A stretch of 64,000 bases of DNA from Mycolicibacterium rhodesiae JS60. Lineage in GTDB: Bacteria > Actinomycetota > Actinomycetes > Mycobacteriales > Mycobacteriaceae. The translations under genes were made by a program, and so were the position numbers. The stretch covers positions 1,674,001-1,738,000 of the forward strand of contig AGIQ01000001.1 in NCBI GenBank assembly GCA_000230935.2, given 5' to 3'. The notes beneath the pieces were generated by a model. That model was not told where the DNA came from. It saw only the letters and a program-made list of their open reading frames with translations, and searched no databases. Positions 50,554 to 59,578 of the stretch are shown here, piece after piece (within the stretch, counting starts at the first letter, position 1; every line of letters begins with the position of its first letter).

Positions 50554-52056
50554 CTATGCGCCTGCGGTGGCCGGCGGTACCACCAGGGGGTAGGGGCGGT
50601 GTGCGTGTGGTGCGAGTGCGACGTTGATGTGCTTGACGTTCAGGTATTCGTCGAAGCCGGCCTCGCCGAGTTCTTTTCCGATCCCGCTGTCTTTGATGCC
50701 GCCGAACGGTGCCCCGACGATCAGGGTGTGCCAGTCGTTCACCCACATCGTCCCGGTGCGGACCCGCCGCGCGATCGCCATGCCACGACCGATGTCAGTG
50801 GTCCATACTCCGCCCGCAAGCCCGAACGTGCTGTCGTTGGCGATCGCTATGGCTTCGTCCTCGTCGCTGAACGCCATGATCGTGGCCACCGGGCCGAACA
50901 CTTCTTCCTGACAGATTCGCAAGTGGTTGCCGTCGACCTCCAGCAGCGTCGGTTCGTAGTAGCACCCACGATCGAAACCGGAAGCTCGTCGTCCGCCACA
51001 GAGCACCCGGGCGCCGTCGGCGATGGCGCCCTCGACGTGACGGTGGACCGATTCCAGGTGTGCCTTCGATGACAGCGGCCCCACGTCCACGGTGGGGTCG
51101 CTGGCCGGTCCGATCTTCATCCGCTTGATCCGCTCCAACAGCCGTCCGACGAAGTCTTCGTAGATGCGGCAGTCCACCAGGATTCGGGTGCCGGATTCGC
51201 AACCCTGCCCGGAGCTGAGCAGAAATCCGAATAGGGTGCCGTCGGCTGCGAGGTCGAGGTCGGCATCGGCGCAGACGATATTGGCTGACTTGCCGCCGAG
51301 TTCCAAGGACACTCGCTTCAGGGTGCCGGCGGCCGCTGTCATGATCGACTTACCCACGGCGGTGGAGCCGGTGAAGGCGATCTTGTCGACCAGGGGACTG
51401 CTCGCCAAAGCATGACCGACGTCGGCGCCGCCGGTCACCACATTGACGACACCATCCGGAATGTCGCTTTCGGCAATGATGTTGGCCAGTTCCAGAGCGG
51501 TCAGCGGGGTGTTCGGCGCCGGTTTGAGGACCACGGTGTTGCCCATGGCCAGCGCGGGGCCGACCTTCCAGACAGCCATCAAGAACGGGGCATTCCACGG
51601 AACAATTCCCGCAGTGACGCCAACCGGTTCCCGGACCAGATAACTCATCGAGGGAAACGGGACCTCGTTGGGTGGCAGCGCGGTCACGAAACTGCGATTG
51701 GCGGCATTGGCGAATTCGGTGAGGTGCATTGCGCCCCAACCGATATGCATGGCCGGCGCGGCGCGCATCGTGATCCCGGCACTGATGCTCTCCAGCTCAG
51801 CCAGTGGCATCAACCGCGCCATGACTTCGTTGGATACCTCGAGCATCATCGCCTGCCGGGTGGCCGGGTCCAGCCCGCTCCACCGTCCGTCGTCGAAAGC
51901 GCGCCGCGCGGCGCGCACCGCGGCCTCGGCGGTCTGGGCATCACCCATGTCGACCACGCCGAATTGCTCGTCGTTCGAAGGGTCGATCAGACCTAGTTTG
52001 TTGCCTGTCTGTACGGGTTTGCCGTCGACCTGACTACACCAGATGCGTTCTGTCAT
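50554..52056 (-). CDS. Aldehyde dehydrogenase family protein
   Basis: A 500-aa NAD(P)-dependent ALDH. Catalytic features are NAPFLMAVWKVGPALA, FTGSTAVGKSI for the coenzyme, the general-base Glu in ELGGKSANIV and the nucleophile Cys in SSGQGCESGT. FGGIKDSGIGKELG is the dimerisation tail. All required residues are present. It should oxidise an aldehyde formed by the P450 and mycofactocin-type SDR in the same operon to the acid that the CoA ligase then activates. Confidence 0.92.
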   Translation of the reverse strand: MTERIWCSQVDGKPVQTGNKLGLIDPSNDEQFGVVDMGDAQTAEAAVRAARRAFDDGRWSGLDPATRQAMMLEVSNEVMARLMPLAELESISAGITMRAAPAMHIGWGAMHLTEFANAANRSFVTALPPNEVPFPSMSYLVREPVGVTAGIVPWNAPFLMAVWKVGPALAMGNTVVLKPAPNTPLTALELANIIAESDIPDGVVNVVTGGADVGHALASSPLVDKIAFTGSTAVGKSIMTAAAGTLKRVSLELGGKSANIVCADADLDLAADGTLFGFLLSSGQGCESGTRILVDCRIYEDFVGRLLERIKRMKIGPASDPTVDVGPLSSKAHLESVHRHVEGAIADGARVLCGGRRASGFDRGCYYEPTLLEVDGNHLRICQEEVFGPVATIMAFSDEDEAIAIANDSTFGLAGGVWTTDIGRGMAIARRVRTGTMWVNDWHTLIVGAPFGGIKDSGIGKELGEAGFDEYLNVKHINVALAPHAHRPYPLVVPPATAGA

Positions 52057-52081
52057 TGATGATTACCTCTCGCTAACGAGA

Positions 52082-53254
52082 TCAGTACCCGCGGGGGAGT
52101 TTGAGCACCTTGCCCGCGATGTAGTTGAGCACCATGTCGTTGTTGATCGGAGCGACTCGCAACAGCCGGATGAGCTGGTACATCGACATCAGGTCGTTGT
52201 CAGCGTCGAACGCGCTACCGCCGTGGGTCTGTACCGCGGCGTCGTAGGCCTGGTAGGCAGCCTCGGAGGCCAGCAGCTTCGCCGAATTCGCCAGCACACC
52301 GGCATTGGCGCCCGAGGCGAACTGGAGTGCGGCGGCCTCGGTCGTGAGCTGCGCGGCCTGCAGCTGCACGAAAGCACGGGCCAACGGATGCTGCACCGCT
52401 TGGTAGGTGCCGATCGGGACACCGAACGGCTCGCGTTCCCTAGCGTACTTGGCGCCCTTTTCCAGGACGAAGTGGCCGAGCCCGGTTGCCATGGCAGCGG
52501 ACAGAATTCGTTCGGGGTTCAATCCGTCGAACAGATAGCGCGATGCCTTACCCTCGGTACCGATCAGCGCATCATCGGGCAGGATCGCGTCATCGAAGTA
52601 GACGGCGTATTGCTTCTCCGGTTCGGTCGCCCGGATCTGCATCGGCGTCATGGACACGCCCGCGGTCGGCAGGTTGACGACGAACAGCGACAGACCGTCC
52701 GAGGATTTATCTCGATCGAACTGGGTCCGCGCCACCAGCAGCATTTGACCGGATTCGCCGGCAGCAGAGATGAAGACTTTCTGCCCGTTGACTTTCCAAC
52801 CACCGTCGGTTGTCCGCTCGGCCCTGGTCTCCATTGCGAAGGTGTTGGTTCCGCCCTTGGCCTCGGTCATCGCCCAACACGACTGCATCCGCCCGGTCAG
52901 GGTGTTGCCGACGAACGATTTGATTTGCTCGGGTGAGCCATGGTGCAGCACCACCTGCCGGGCAAAATTCGCAATGAGAAAGGTAAACGAGGGAATGCCT
53001 GCCCGGCCAAGTGATTCGACCAGAGTCACCTGGTCGAGCAGACTGCCGTCCTGACCGCCGAACTCGGCGGGAACACCGATACCCAGCAGCCCGCTGTCAC
53101 CAAGTGCTTGATTGAGCTCGTCGGTCTGCACGTCCTGTTGGACACAACGCACCCAGTAGTCCCGGTTGAACTTCTTGGTGATCTCCGCCACGGCGTCGCG
53201 GATACCTTGGGTGCGCTCGGCGTCCTGGGCGTCCGGGACAGGGTTGGCTAGCAC
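52082..53254 (-). CDS. Acyl-CoA dehydrogenase family protein
   Basis: A 390-aa protein starting at GTG 53254 after AGGAG. AMTEAKGGTNTFAM, VNGQKVFISAAGESG and EREPFGVPIGTYQ are present. The usual catalytic Glu near the C-terminus is not visible (QTHGGSAFDAD then MSMYQLIRLLR), so the base may be at the alternate position or it may need a partner. It overlaps the DUF35 gene by 7 nt. Confidence 0.88.
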   Translation of the reverse strand: MLANPVPDAQDAERTQGIRDAVAEITKKFNRDYWVRCVQQDVQTDELNQALGDSGLLGIGVPAEFGGQDGSLLDQVTLVESLGRAGIPSFTFLIANFARQVVLHHGSPEQIKSFVGNTLTGRMQSCWAMTEAKGGTNTFAMETRAERTTDGGWKVNGQKVFISAAGESGQMLLVARTQFDRDKSSDGLSLFVVNLPTAGVSMTPMQIRATEPEKQYAVYFDDAILPDDALIGTEGKASRYLFDGLNPERILSAAMATGLGHFVLEKGAKYAREREPFGVPIGTYQAVQHPLARAFVQLQAAQLTTEAAALQFASGANAGVLANSAKLLASEAAYQAYDAAVQTHGGSAFDADNDLMSMYQLIRLLRVAPINNDMVLNYIAGKVLKLPRGY

Positions 53255-53673
53255 GGTGATTCACTCCTGGATTGATGACTTGGACGGAACTGGGGAAGCG
53301 TGATCGCGCCGCGTTGTTCGAAAGTGACCGAAACCGGCAATCCGACATCCACGCTGTCCGGATCGGTCTCGACGATGTTGCACATCAGTTGGGCTCCTTC
53401 ACTGAGCCGAACGATCGCGATGACATAAGGGGTGTCCTGCTCGAACGCCTCGTAGGGTGCATGGCTCACCACGGTGTAGGTGAGCACTTCGCCGCGACCG
53501 CTAGTGGCCACCCAGGGGACATCGGTGGAACCGCAGGCCGGACACCATTCGCGGGCATGCAGAAAGTGGGTGCCGCAGTCGCGACACCGCTGGCACATGA
53601 GCTCGCCGCGAGCCGCGCCGTCCCAGTACGGGCCGCTCAGTTCGCTTGGGGTCGGTACGGGTTTGGCGGTCAT
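53248..53673 (-). CDS. DUF35 zinc-ribbon/OB-fold protein
   Basis: A 141-aa DUF35 protein with zinc ligands in CQRCRDCG and CPACG and an OB domain with GEVLTYTVVSHAPYEAF. It starts four bases inside the thiolase-fold gene's end. It is the fourth DUF35 module in the window and the second found directly next to a thiolase-fold protein lacking the normal nucleophile. It is likely an obligate partner of the 53670 product. Confidence 0.88.
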   Translation of the reverse strand: MTAKPVPTPSELSGPYWDGAARGELMCQRCRDCGTHFLHAREWCPACGSTDVPWVATSGRGEVLTYTVVSHAPYEAFEQDTPYVIAIVRLSEGAQLMCNIVETDPDSVDVGLPVSVTFEQRGAITLPQFRPSHQSRSESPC

Positions 53674-54851
53674 GGCTCGCGCCGCCCGAGAAGCAGTGTG
53701 GCGTGGCTGGCCATCATCCCGCCATATGTGTGAACCAGCGCGGTCTCGACGTCGGGAACCTGGCGGTCGCCGGCCCGGCCCATCACCTGGTGGACGCCCT
53801 CGACCAACACCGACATCCCCGAGGCGTCTCCACCGTGACCGAAGGACAACAATCCACCGTTGGTGTTCAGCGGGAGGCTGCCACCGGGATCGGTTGCCCC
53901 GCTCTCCACCAACGCCGGTGCCTCGCCAGCCTCGCAGAAGCCAAGATTCTCCAGCAGCATTAGCGGATTGATCGTGAACGCGTCATAGATTTCTGCGACA
54001 TCGACTTCCGACGGCGTCATCCCTGCCATCGCGAACGCCTTTGTGGCAGTGTCGATACCGCCGGTGCGGACCAGATCGGGCGCCTGGCTCACATAGCAAT
54101 GGGTATGCCTTTCGCCGTAGCCGAGCAGATATGCGGGTTGGTCGCAGATCTGACGCGCGCGTTCTGCGGTGGTCACCAGCACAGCGCCGCCACCTTCGCA
54201 GGGGACTGAGCAGTCCAGCAGATGGAAGGGGTCGACGATCGGTCGGGAACCCAGTACGTCGTCAACGCTGATCGCTCCCTTCGACCGCATGATCGCCTCG
54301 GGATGCATCAGCGCCCACTTCCGCGCGGATACCGCGACTCGGGCCAGATCGGCGGGTTTGGCGCCGTAGGTAGCCATGTACGCGCGTGCGGCCAATGCGT
54401 AGATGGCGGGAATGAACACACCGTAGGGCAGTTCGAACTCGATATCGCTGACCAGGCGGGCCTGGGCTTCGCCGCCGCCCGCGCTCACCTTCGGGTACTT
54501 TCCGGCGCCGATACACAGCACGGCGTCCGCCTGACCGGCCTGAATCGCGGCCGCCGCGCGCATGACCATCACCGAATACGTTGCGCCGCCGGCATTGACG
54601 CACTCGGCGACATTGGCCCGAAGTCCGAGGTCTTCGAGAATGCGTTCGTGGACAAAGGAATCCGGCGTCTCACCCAGCGCTATGCCGCATGGCATGGCGA
54701 AGACGCCGTCAATGTCGTGCGGTGTGATACCCCACTCGGCGAACGCTTCCCGAATGACCTTGCGATACATGCCGTACGAACTGACATCGGGATAGCGGCC
54801 CGGTGCGAGCTCGAATGCGGCCGCGATCGCGGTGCTGCAGGTCTGCGGCAC
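53670..54851 (-). CDS. Thiolase-fold protein (SCP2/Ltp type), candidate aldolase
   Basis: A 393-aa protein, GTG start at 54851 overlapping the SDR stop (TAGTG). The nucleophile region reads ECVNAGGATYSV, with Asn where the thiolase Cys normally sits in hand alignment. The first His motif reads EIYDAFTIN (Tyr for His), as in Ltp2-like aldolases, while the later motif reads SFGHGGDASG and keeps His. Pairing with the adjacent DUF35 protein favours a retro-aldol C-C lyase over a thiolase. The residue mapping is by eye. Confidence 0.85.
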   Translation of the reverse strand: MPQTCSTAIAAAFELAPGRYPDVSSYGMYRKVIREAFAEWGITPHDIDGVFAMPCGIALGETPDSFVHERILEDLGLRANVAECVNAGGATYSVMVMRAAAAIQAGQADAVLCIGAGKYPKVSAGGGEAQARLVSDIEFELPYGVFIPAIYALAARAYMATYGAKPADLARVAVSARKWALMHPEAIMRSKGAISVDDVLGSRPIVDPFHLLDCSVPCEGGGAVLVTTAERARQICDQPAYLLGYGERHTHCYVSQAPDLVRTGGIDTATKAFAMAGMTPSEVDVAEIYDAFTINPLMLLENLGFCEAGEAPALVESGATDPGGSLPLNTNGGLLSFGHGGDASGMSVLVEGVHQVMGRAGDRQVPDVETALVHTYGGMMASHATLLLGRREP

Positions 54852-55669
54852 TACTGCACCATGAAGCCGGCGTCGACCGGCAGGGTTATACCGGTCACGT
54901 ACCGTGCCGCATCCGACACCAGCCAGGCGATCGCGTTGCTGATGTCGATCGGCTCGACCACCGGCACCGGCATGGGGTTGGCCAGGGTCTGGGCGAGTTC
55001 GGGTTTGGCCGCGAACAGTTCACCGATGGTTTCATTCATGATCATCGGTGTGGCTACTCCGGTCGGGTGCACGGAATTTACCCGAATACTGTGCGGAGCA
55101 AGGTCTTTGGCGAGACAACGCATGATGCCCACGACACCGTGCTTGGCAGCGGTATACGCTAGTCCGCCTAGGGTGCCTGCGCTTTGCGCTTTCAGGCCGG
55201 CGGTCGAACTCGTCAATACAACTGCGCCACCGTTGCCGGCCTCGACCAGCTTTGGCACGGTGACTTCCATGGTGTTCCAGACCCCGGTGAGGTTGACATC
55301 GACGACGTCGCGCCAGATCCCTTGGCGGTCATCCTCGTTCACCGACATCGGGGCGATCCCGGCGTTGGCCAGCACGATGTCGAGTCGTCCGAACGCATCG
55401 AGCCCCTTGTCGAGTGCCGCGCCGAGTGCGGCCTGATCACGAACATCAGCCTGGATGGCCACAATTCGCGAACCAGTGACTTCGACCTCTTTGACGGTGA
55501 TCGCCAGGTCTTCCTCGCTGCCCAGCGCATAGGGCACGGTCGGGATATCGCCGCACAGGTCGACGGCGATGATGCTGGCCCCCTCCTCGGCCAGGCGCAT
55601 CGCATGCGAGCGTCCCTGTCCGCGGGCGGCACCGGTGATGAAGGCGACCTTGCCGGTCAGCGTTCCCAT
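54851..55669 (-). CDS. Mycofactocin-coupled SDR family oxidoreductase
   Basis: A 272-aa SDR with the N-terminal signature [20 protein letters not shown] and IIAVDLC, characteristic of the mycofactocin-dependent SDR subfamily, in which NAD(H) stays bound and is reoxidised by mycofactocin. Catalytic Y and K are in [10 protein letters not shown]. No mycofactocin biosynthesis genes are in the window. It lies between the P450 and the thiolase-fold gene and likely oxidises the P450-made alcohol. Confidence 0.9.
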   Translation of the reverse strand: MGTLTGKVAFITGAARGQGRSHAMRLAEEGASIIAVDLCGDIPTVPYALGSEEDLAITVKEVEVTGSRIVAIQADVRDQAALGAALDKGLDAFGRLDIVLANAGIAPMSVNEDDRQGIWRDVVDVNLTGVWNTMEVTVPKLVEAGNGGAVVLTSSTAGLKAQSAGTLGGLAYTAAKHGVVGIMRCLAKDLAPHSIRVNSVHPTGVATPMIMNETIGELFAAKPELAQTLANPMPVPVVEPIDISNAIAWLVSDAARYVTGITLPVDAGFMVQ

Positions 55670-55714
55670 TGAAGTCCTTTCGGATTGGCAGTGACCAATT
55701 TCAGCTGTGGCGGT

Positions 55715-56926
55715 TCACCACTTGAGGTGAAGTTCTCGTGGTCCCCAAATCGGACCGGTGGCCCAGGAGACGGGGGTCAGCCCGTCCAGCTCGAAGTCTG
55801 GAATCCTCCTGAGCCATTCCTCCAGAGCGACCCGTACCTCCATGCGGGCGACCGACTGGCCAATGCAACGGTGGGCCCCCAGGCCGAAGGCGAAGTGTCG
55901 GTTGTTCGGGCGATCAATGATGAACTTGTCGGCATCCGGGAAGACTTCGGGGTCGCGGTTGGCGGCCGGGAAGCACAACAGCATGAGATCGTCCTTGACC
56001 ATTTTGGTGCCCTTGTATTCGGTGTCCTCGGTGACGACTCGGCCGAGCACCGCCGGAGCGTAGAACCGCAGGAATTCCTCGACCGCCACCGGCATGAGTT
56101 CAGGTTGGGTGATCAACCGATGCCGATCCTCGGGGTTCTGCGCCAAATGCCATAGGGCGCTGCCGATTACACTGTAGGTGGTGTCGATACCGGCGACGAC
56201 GATAAGGAAAGCTGCAGCGGTGATGCCCTCGAGATCGAGTCGGTCGCCATCGACCTCGGCGTCGAGCATCAGTCCGATGAGATCGTCGGCGGGCTCCAGC
56301 TTGTGGCGTTCGATAGCCTCGACCAGGTATTGACCAAGTTCCAGCGCTGCGGCGAATGCGTCCTCCGGATCTTTCCCACCGTCTTCGACGATGCGGCGCA
56401 GCAGGGACAAGAAGAGCGCCTCATCCTCAGGTGCGACGCCGAGCATCCTGGCCATCAGCGCGGTTGGGATGTGGCGGGTAAAGGCCTCGGCGGCATCGCA
56501 ACTGCCTCGCTCGACCAGACCGTCGACGAGGGAGCGTGCATTCTCGCGCACCATCGCCTCCCACTGCGCGACGCTGCGCGGGGTGAACGACGGCAGCATC
56601 AATTTGCGGAACTGTCCGTGCGCCGGAGGATCGAGCTGAATGGGCGGCATGATCACCGTGCCGTTGCCGAAGGCATCGATCGGCACACTCACGATGCGGC
56701 TGGAGAACAGTTTTGTGTTCATGACCACGTCTTGGAGATCGCGGTAGCGCGCCACCGAGTGGAAGCCACCGTGCCGCACGTTGTGGTTGATCGGACAACC
56801 CGTCTTCAGCATCGCCTCGAGCCGGGGGTGTCTTTCATCCACCTGATCCGGGTCATGATGGTCGAAGTTGCTCATGTCGTCTATAGCTGGGCGCTGTGCG
56901 GCAGCAGGACCCTGCGAGTTCATCAC
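55715..56926 (-). CDS. Cytochrome P450
   Basis: A P450 of about 403 residues. I-helix VAGIDTTYSVIG, ExxR in EFLRFYAPA, haem loop FGLGAHRCIGQSVAR and the PPAHGQFRKLMLPSF early motif are present. The start is GTG 56926 or ATG 56923; a later ATG 56875 is possible. It heads the leftward operon with a mycofactocin-type SDR, ALDH and CoA ligase, a set able to turn a terminal methyl into a CoA ester. No ferredoxin gene is adjacent. Confidence 0.93.
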   Translation of the reverse strand: MMNSQGPAAAQRPAIDDMSNFDHHDPDQVDERHPRLEAMLKTGCPINHNVRHGGFHSVARYRDLQDVVMNTKLFSSRIVSVPIDAFGNGTVIMPPIQLDPPAHGQFRKLMLPSFTPRSVAQWEAMVRENARSLVDGLVERGSCDAAEAFTRHIPTALMARMLGVAPEDEALFLSLLRRIVEDGGKDPEDAFAAALELGQYLVEAIERHKLEPADDLIGLMLDAEVDGDRLDLEGITAAAFLIVVAGIDTTYSVIGSALWHLAQNPEDRHRLITQPELMPVAVEEFLRFYAPAVLGRVVTEDTEYKGTKMVKDDLMLLCFPAANRDPEVFPDADKFIIDRPNNRHFAFGLGAHRCIGQSVARMEVRVALEEWLRRIPDFELDGLTPVSWATGPIWGPRELHLKW

Positions 56927-57378
56927 GATGACCCAATCTCTCTGCGCCTACGCGTTCACCCGTCTCGCAGTGGTACGCGACCACTTCGGCATCGAACGCG
57001 GAAACAAAACCTTATTAGAGTTAGAAACTAGATCTGAGTCACATCCGTGTCAATGGCCCGCGCGGATTACAGTCTCGGCACGCAAGGTTTGCCGCCGCTC
57101 GCGGTGCCCGCCGCCGGTGCGCGGGCGGTGCGCTGCGACCTGCCCGCGCATCGCTAAAGGGCCTAATAAAACGGCACTTTTATCGACAGCGGTCGAGATA
57201 TTCGCGGCAACCTCGCGATTGGGGTCGGGCACGCCGGTGATGTCTGCGTACGTCGCCCGTCCTGCCGGTCACGGCTCAGGCGTTCGGGGTCGGAAGTGGA
57301 TTTTTCGCACTGACTCAAGGCATGGGGAACTAACATCAATTAGATTCTGCCGTCATCTATCTGTCATGAGGAGCTGCC
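56927..57378. other. 452-bp intergenic region with possible TetR remnant
   Basis: No intact gene is seen. On the minus strand AT-rich sequence around 57005-57030 (CTAACTCTAATAAGG) could be the P450 promoter. Around 57341-57346 TAGATT may be a -10 for the hydrolase at 57379. Between 57163 and 57270 the plus frame reads NKTALLSTAVEIFAATS, like the first helix of a TetR HTH, but it decays at once. ATAAAA at 57166-57171 pairs with TTTTAT at 57178-57183. Confidence 0.4.
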
Positions 57379-58161
57379 ATGCCGTTCGCCGATCTCCGGG
57401 GCCAGCGTTTCCGCTACGAGGACACCGGAGCGGGCGATCGCGTGGTGGTGTTCTCTCACGGGATCTTGATGGATCACACCATGTTCGCGCCGCAGGTGGC
57501 GGAGTTCAGTTCGGATCACCGTGTGATCACCTGGGATTGGCGGGGCTTCGGAGAAACGATCACCGATGGGAGCCCATTCACCATCTGGGATCAGGTCGAT
57601 GATCTGCTGGCCCTGCTCGACCGCCTCGGCGTTGAGCGCGCGGTATTCGCGGGGATGAGCCATGGCGGGTACATCACGATGCGAACTCCGCTGGTAGCAC
57701 CGGATCGGGTCGAGGCCATCATCGCCATGGACACCAACTCGTCGGGCATGTCTGCCGAAGATCAGCAGACTTACCGAACCTTGTTCGATGTCTTCCTGGA
57801 ACAGGGCCCCACCGACGACATCTGCGCGACGTTCGCCGACATCATCATCGGCGATCCGGTGCTCAACGCGGAATGGATCAAACGCTGGCAAGCCCGGATG
57901 GACTGGTCCGGCATCAGGCACCCCATCGACGTCACCATCACTCTCGATGACATCACCGGAAGGTTGCCCGAAATCACCTGTCCAGCTCTGGTTATCCATG
58001 GGATCGACGACAAGGCGTTCGATACCGCCCGGGCTGCGAACATCGCCGAGCATCTCGCTAATGCGGGCCCCGCGGTGCTGGTACCCGGCGGGCACGCGGC
58101 AAATCTGACCGACCCGGCCGGGGTCAACGCGGCCATTCGTTCATTCCTGCGCGCCCTGTAG
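57379..58161 (+). CDS. Alpha/beta hydrolase
   Basis: A 260-aa alpha/beta-hydrolase-fold protein. The oxyanion HG motif is SHGILMDHTMF, the nucleophile elbow is GMSHGGYI (Ser), and the catalytic His is in GGHAANLTDP; an Asp acid lies in HGIDDKAFD. ATG follows GAGGAG. It may hydrolyse an ester, lactone or epoxide of the local pathway. Two decayed genes follow it directly. Confidence 0.88.
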   Translation: MPFADLRGQRFRYEDTGAGDRVVVFSHGILMDHTMFAPQVAEFSSDHRVITWDWRGFGETITDGSPFTIWDQVDDLLALLDRLGVERAVFAGMSHGGYITMRTPLVAPDRVEAIIAMDTNSSGMSAEDQQTYRTLFDVFLEQGPTDDICATFADIIIGDPVLNAEWIKRWQARMDWSGIRHPIDVTITLDDITGRLPEITCPALVIHGIDDKAFDTARAANIAEHLANAGPAVLVPGGHAANLTDPAGVNAAIRSFLRAL

Positions 58162-58189
58162 GGGACCGCCGCCAGGGCGTCGTGGACTG

Positions 58190-58361
58190 CTGCATCCGGA
58201 CTTCGTCGGGCACGCCGCCGAGGGGCTGCCGCTGAACATGGGCGGGAGACATGTCGGGGTAGAGGCGATGTGCGCCAACCTCTGGTGGCGCATCGGTCGG
58301 CACTTCACAGCCCGCGCCGTGCCCGGCGACTTCCAGCAACTGGGTGACGGACGTCTGATGG
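58190..58361 (+). pseudogene. NTF2/SnoaL-like gene remnant
   Basis: In the frame from 58190 the sequence reads LHPDFVGHAAEGLPLNMGG, then EAMCANLWWRIGRHFTARAVPGD, clearly an internal piece of an NTF2-like protein. It has no start of its own and changes frame at about 58360 into a membrane protein. A deletion joined the two genes. Confidence 0.75.
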
Positions 58362-58842
58362 TTGATCGCGCAACTCGGCATCTGTCTGGTGTTCCCGCTG
58401 ATCGCGTTGATCGCGCTGGCGATGTTGCGCATCGAGGGCCGGACGCCGCTGCTGACCATCATCCAAGTGGTCACCGGCGCCGCGACCGGTATCCTGTTAC
58501 TTCTACCGATGCTGCTGATGGCGATCATCGCGTTCCGGCCGGACCGAACAGCGGAACTGACGGTCACCCTCAACGACATCGCCTGGTTGCTGTTCTTGAC
58601 GCCGATCGCGCCGTTCATGATTCAGAACATCGCGATCGGCACCGCGATCTTGACCGACAGCCGCGCGGTGCTGCCGCGTTGGGTGGGCTACCTCAACTTC
58701 TGGGCCGCGGCCGCCTTCATCCCCGATGTACTGGCTGTCTTTCTTCTTCCACGCCTACGCCGCGTTCCTCATCGTGATGGGCGTGGTGTTGCGGTCGGCG
58801 AACCTGGAGGAAATCCCGGCCCGTGGACGAACGCCGCGGTGA
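58362..58842 (+). pseudogene. Membrane-family paralogue E, decayed
   Basis: From 58362 the frame matches the middle of the membrane family (LRIEGRTPLL, FRPDRTAELT, NDIAW, PRWVGYLNFW). It lacks TM1 and the PPxxP motif because of the upstream deletion. Near 58733 a second deletion removes the expected F-K-S-G-P-F-A-W segment and shifts the frame; the ending continues in the other frame as YWLSFFFHAYAAFLIVMG and stops at 58842. It cannot encode a normal protein. Confidence 0.8.
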
Positions 58843-58950
58843 GTTGACCTGCGCCGCCTGAATCTGCGCTGATCCGCGGCGACGGAAGGGGCGCTGCGTA
58901 GAATCCGGTGAGTTGGCCAACTCTTCGAGGACGGGCAGGCGTATCGCGCG

Positions 58951-59574
58951 ATGGCAGTGACGGTTCGAAAGGGGAGGGTCAGCCGCGCGACGCGGCGCGA
59001 AGAAATCGCTCGCAAGCTGTTCGCGACCGCCGAGGAACTGCTGGCAGAAGGCATCGGATTCGCCGAAATCAGTGTGGAACAGCTCATCACGGGTGCTGAG
59101 ATCGCACGCTCCACGTTCTACGTGTACTTCGAGGACAAGGGCGCCCTGCTGATGGAGTTGGCCGAACGGGTGACCCAAACAGTCGGCGAGGCTGCCGACG
59201 CGTGGTTCAGCTTGCCGCCGGGGTCGACGCCCGACGACTTGAAGGCGGCGCTCAAGCAGATCGCGGACGCCTACACCGACCACCGGTATCTGCTGGCTGC
59301 CGTCGTCGAGACCGCCACCTACGATCCGCGGGTACGTGCGCAGTTCGCCGGCGTCATGCAGCGTCGGGCCGAGGATCTGCGGGTCGGGTTCCGCCGCCAG
59401 CAAGAGACCGGTTTCATCCCCGCCGACATTGACGTGGCCCTCGTCGCGCCGTGGCTTACCTGGATGATCGAACGCGGACTGTACGAGCTGACGAGCACCG
59501 GCGCCGATGTCGATGACAAGCTCGACGGTATGACCACTGTGGTCTGGCGGACCCTGTACGCCCCAATGGGATAA
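58951..59574 (+). CDS. TetR family transcriptional regulator
   Basis: A 207-aa TetR protein. HTH: RREEIARKLFATAEELLAEG, then SVEQLITGAEIARSTFYVYF; the FYVYFEDKGALL end is canonical. The C-terminal domain resembles TetR regulators of the EthR-like group (YTDHRYLLAAVVETATYDPRVR) but this is weak. It is convergent with paralogue F, with only 4 nt between their stops, and probably controls the F/phosphotransferase divergent pair. Confidence 0.9.
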   Translation: MAVTVRKGRVSRATRREEIARKLFATAEELLAEGIGFAEISVEQLITGAEIARSTFYVYFEDKGALLMELAERVTQTVGEAADAWFSLPPGSTPDDLKAALKQIADAYTDHRYLLAAVVETATYDPRVRAQFAGVMQRRAEDLRVGFRRQQETGFIPADIDVALVAPWLTWMIERGLYELTSTGADVDDKLDGMTTVVWRTLYAPMG

Positions 59575-59578
59575 CTTC

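Noticed and set aside
57166..57183. ATAAAA...TTTTAT hairpin as a terminator.
   Set aside because: Six A-T pairs with no GC stem and no converging genes; too weak to call.
56868..57602. 244-codon plus-strand frame spanning the P450 start, the gap and the hydrolase start.
   Set aside because: It overlaps two genes with clear motifs in other frames and has no coherent domain; only a short TetR-like stretch within it was kept as a low-confidence note.
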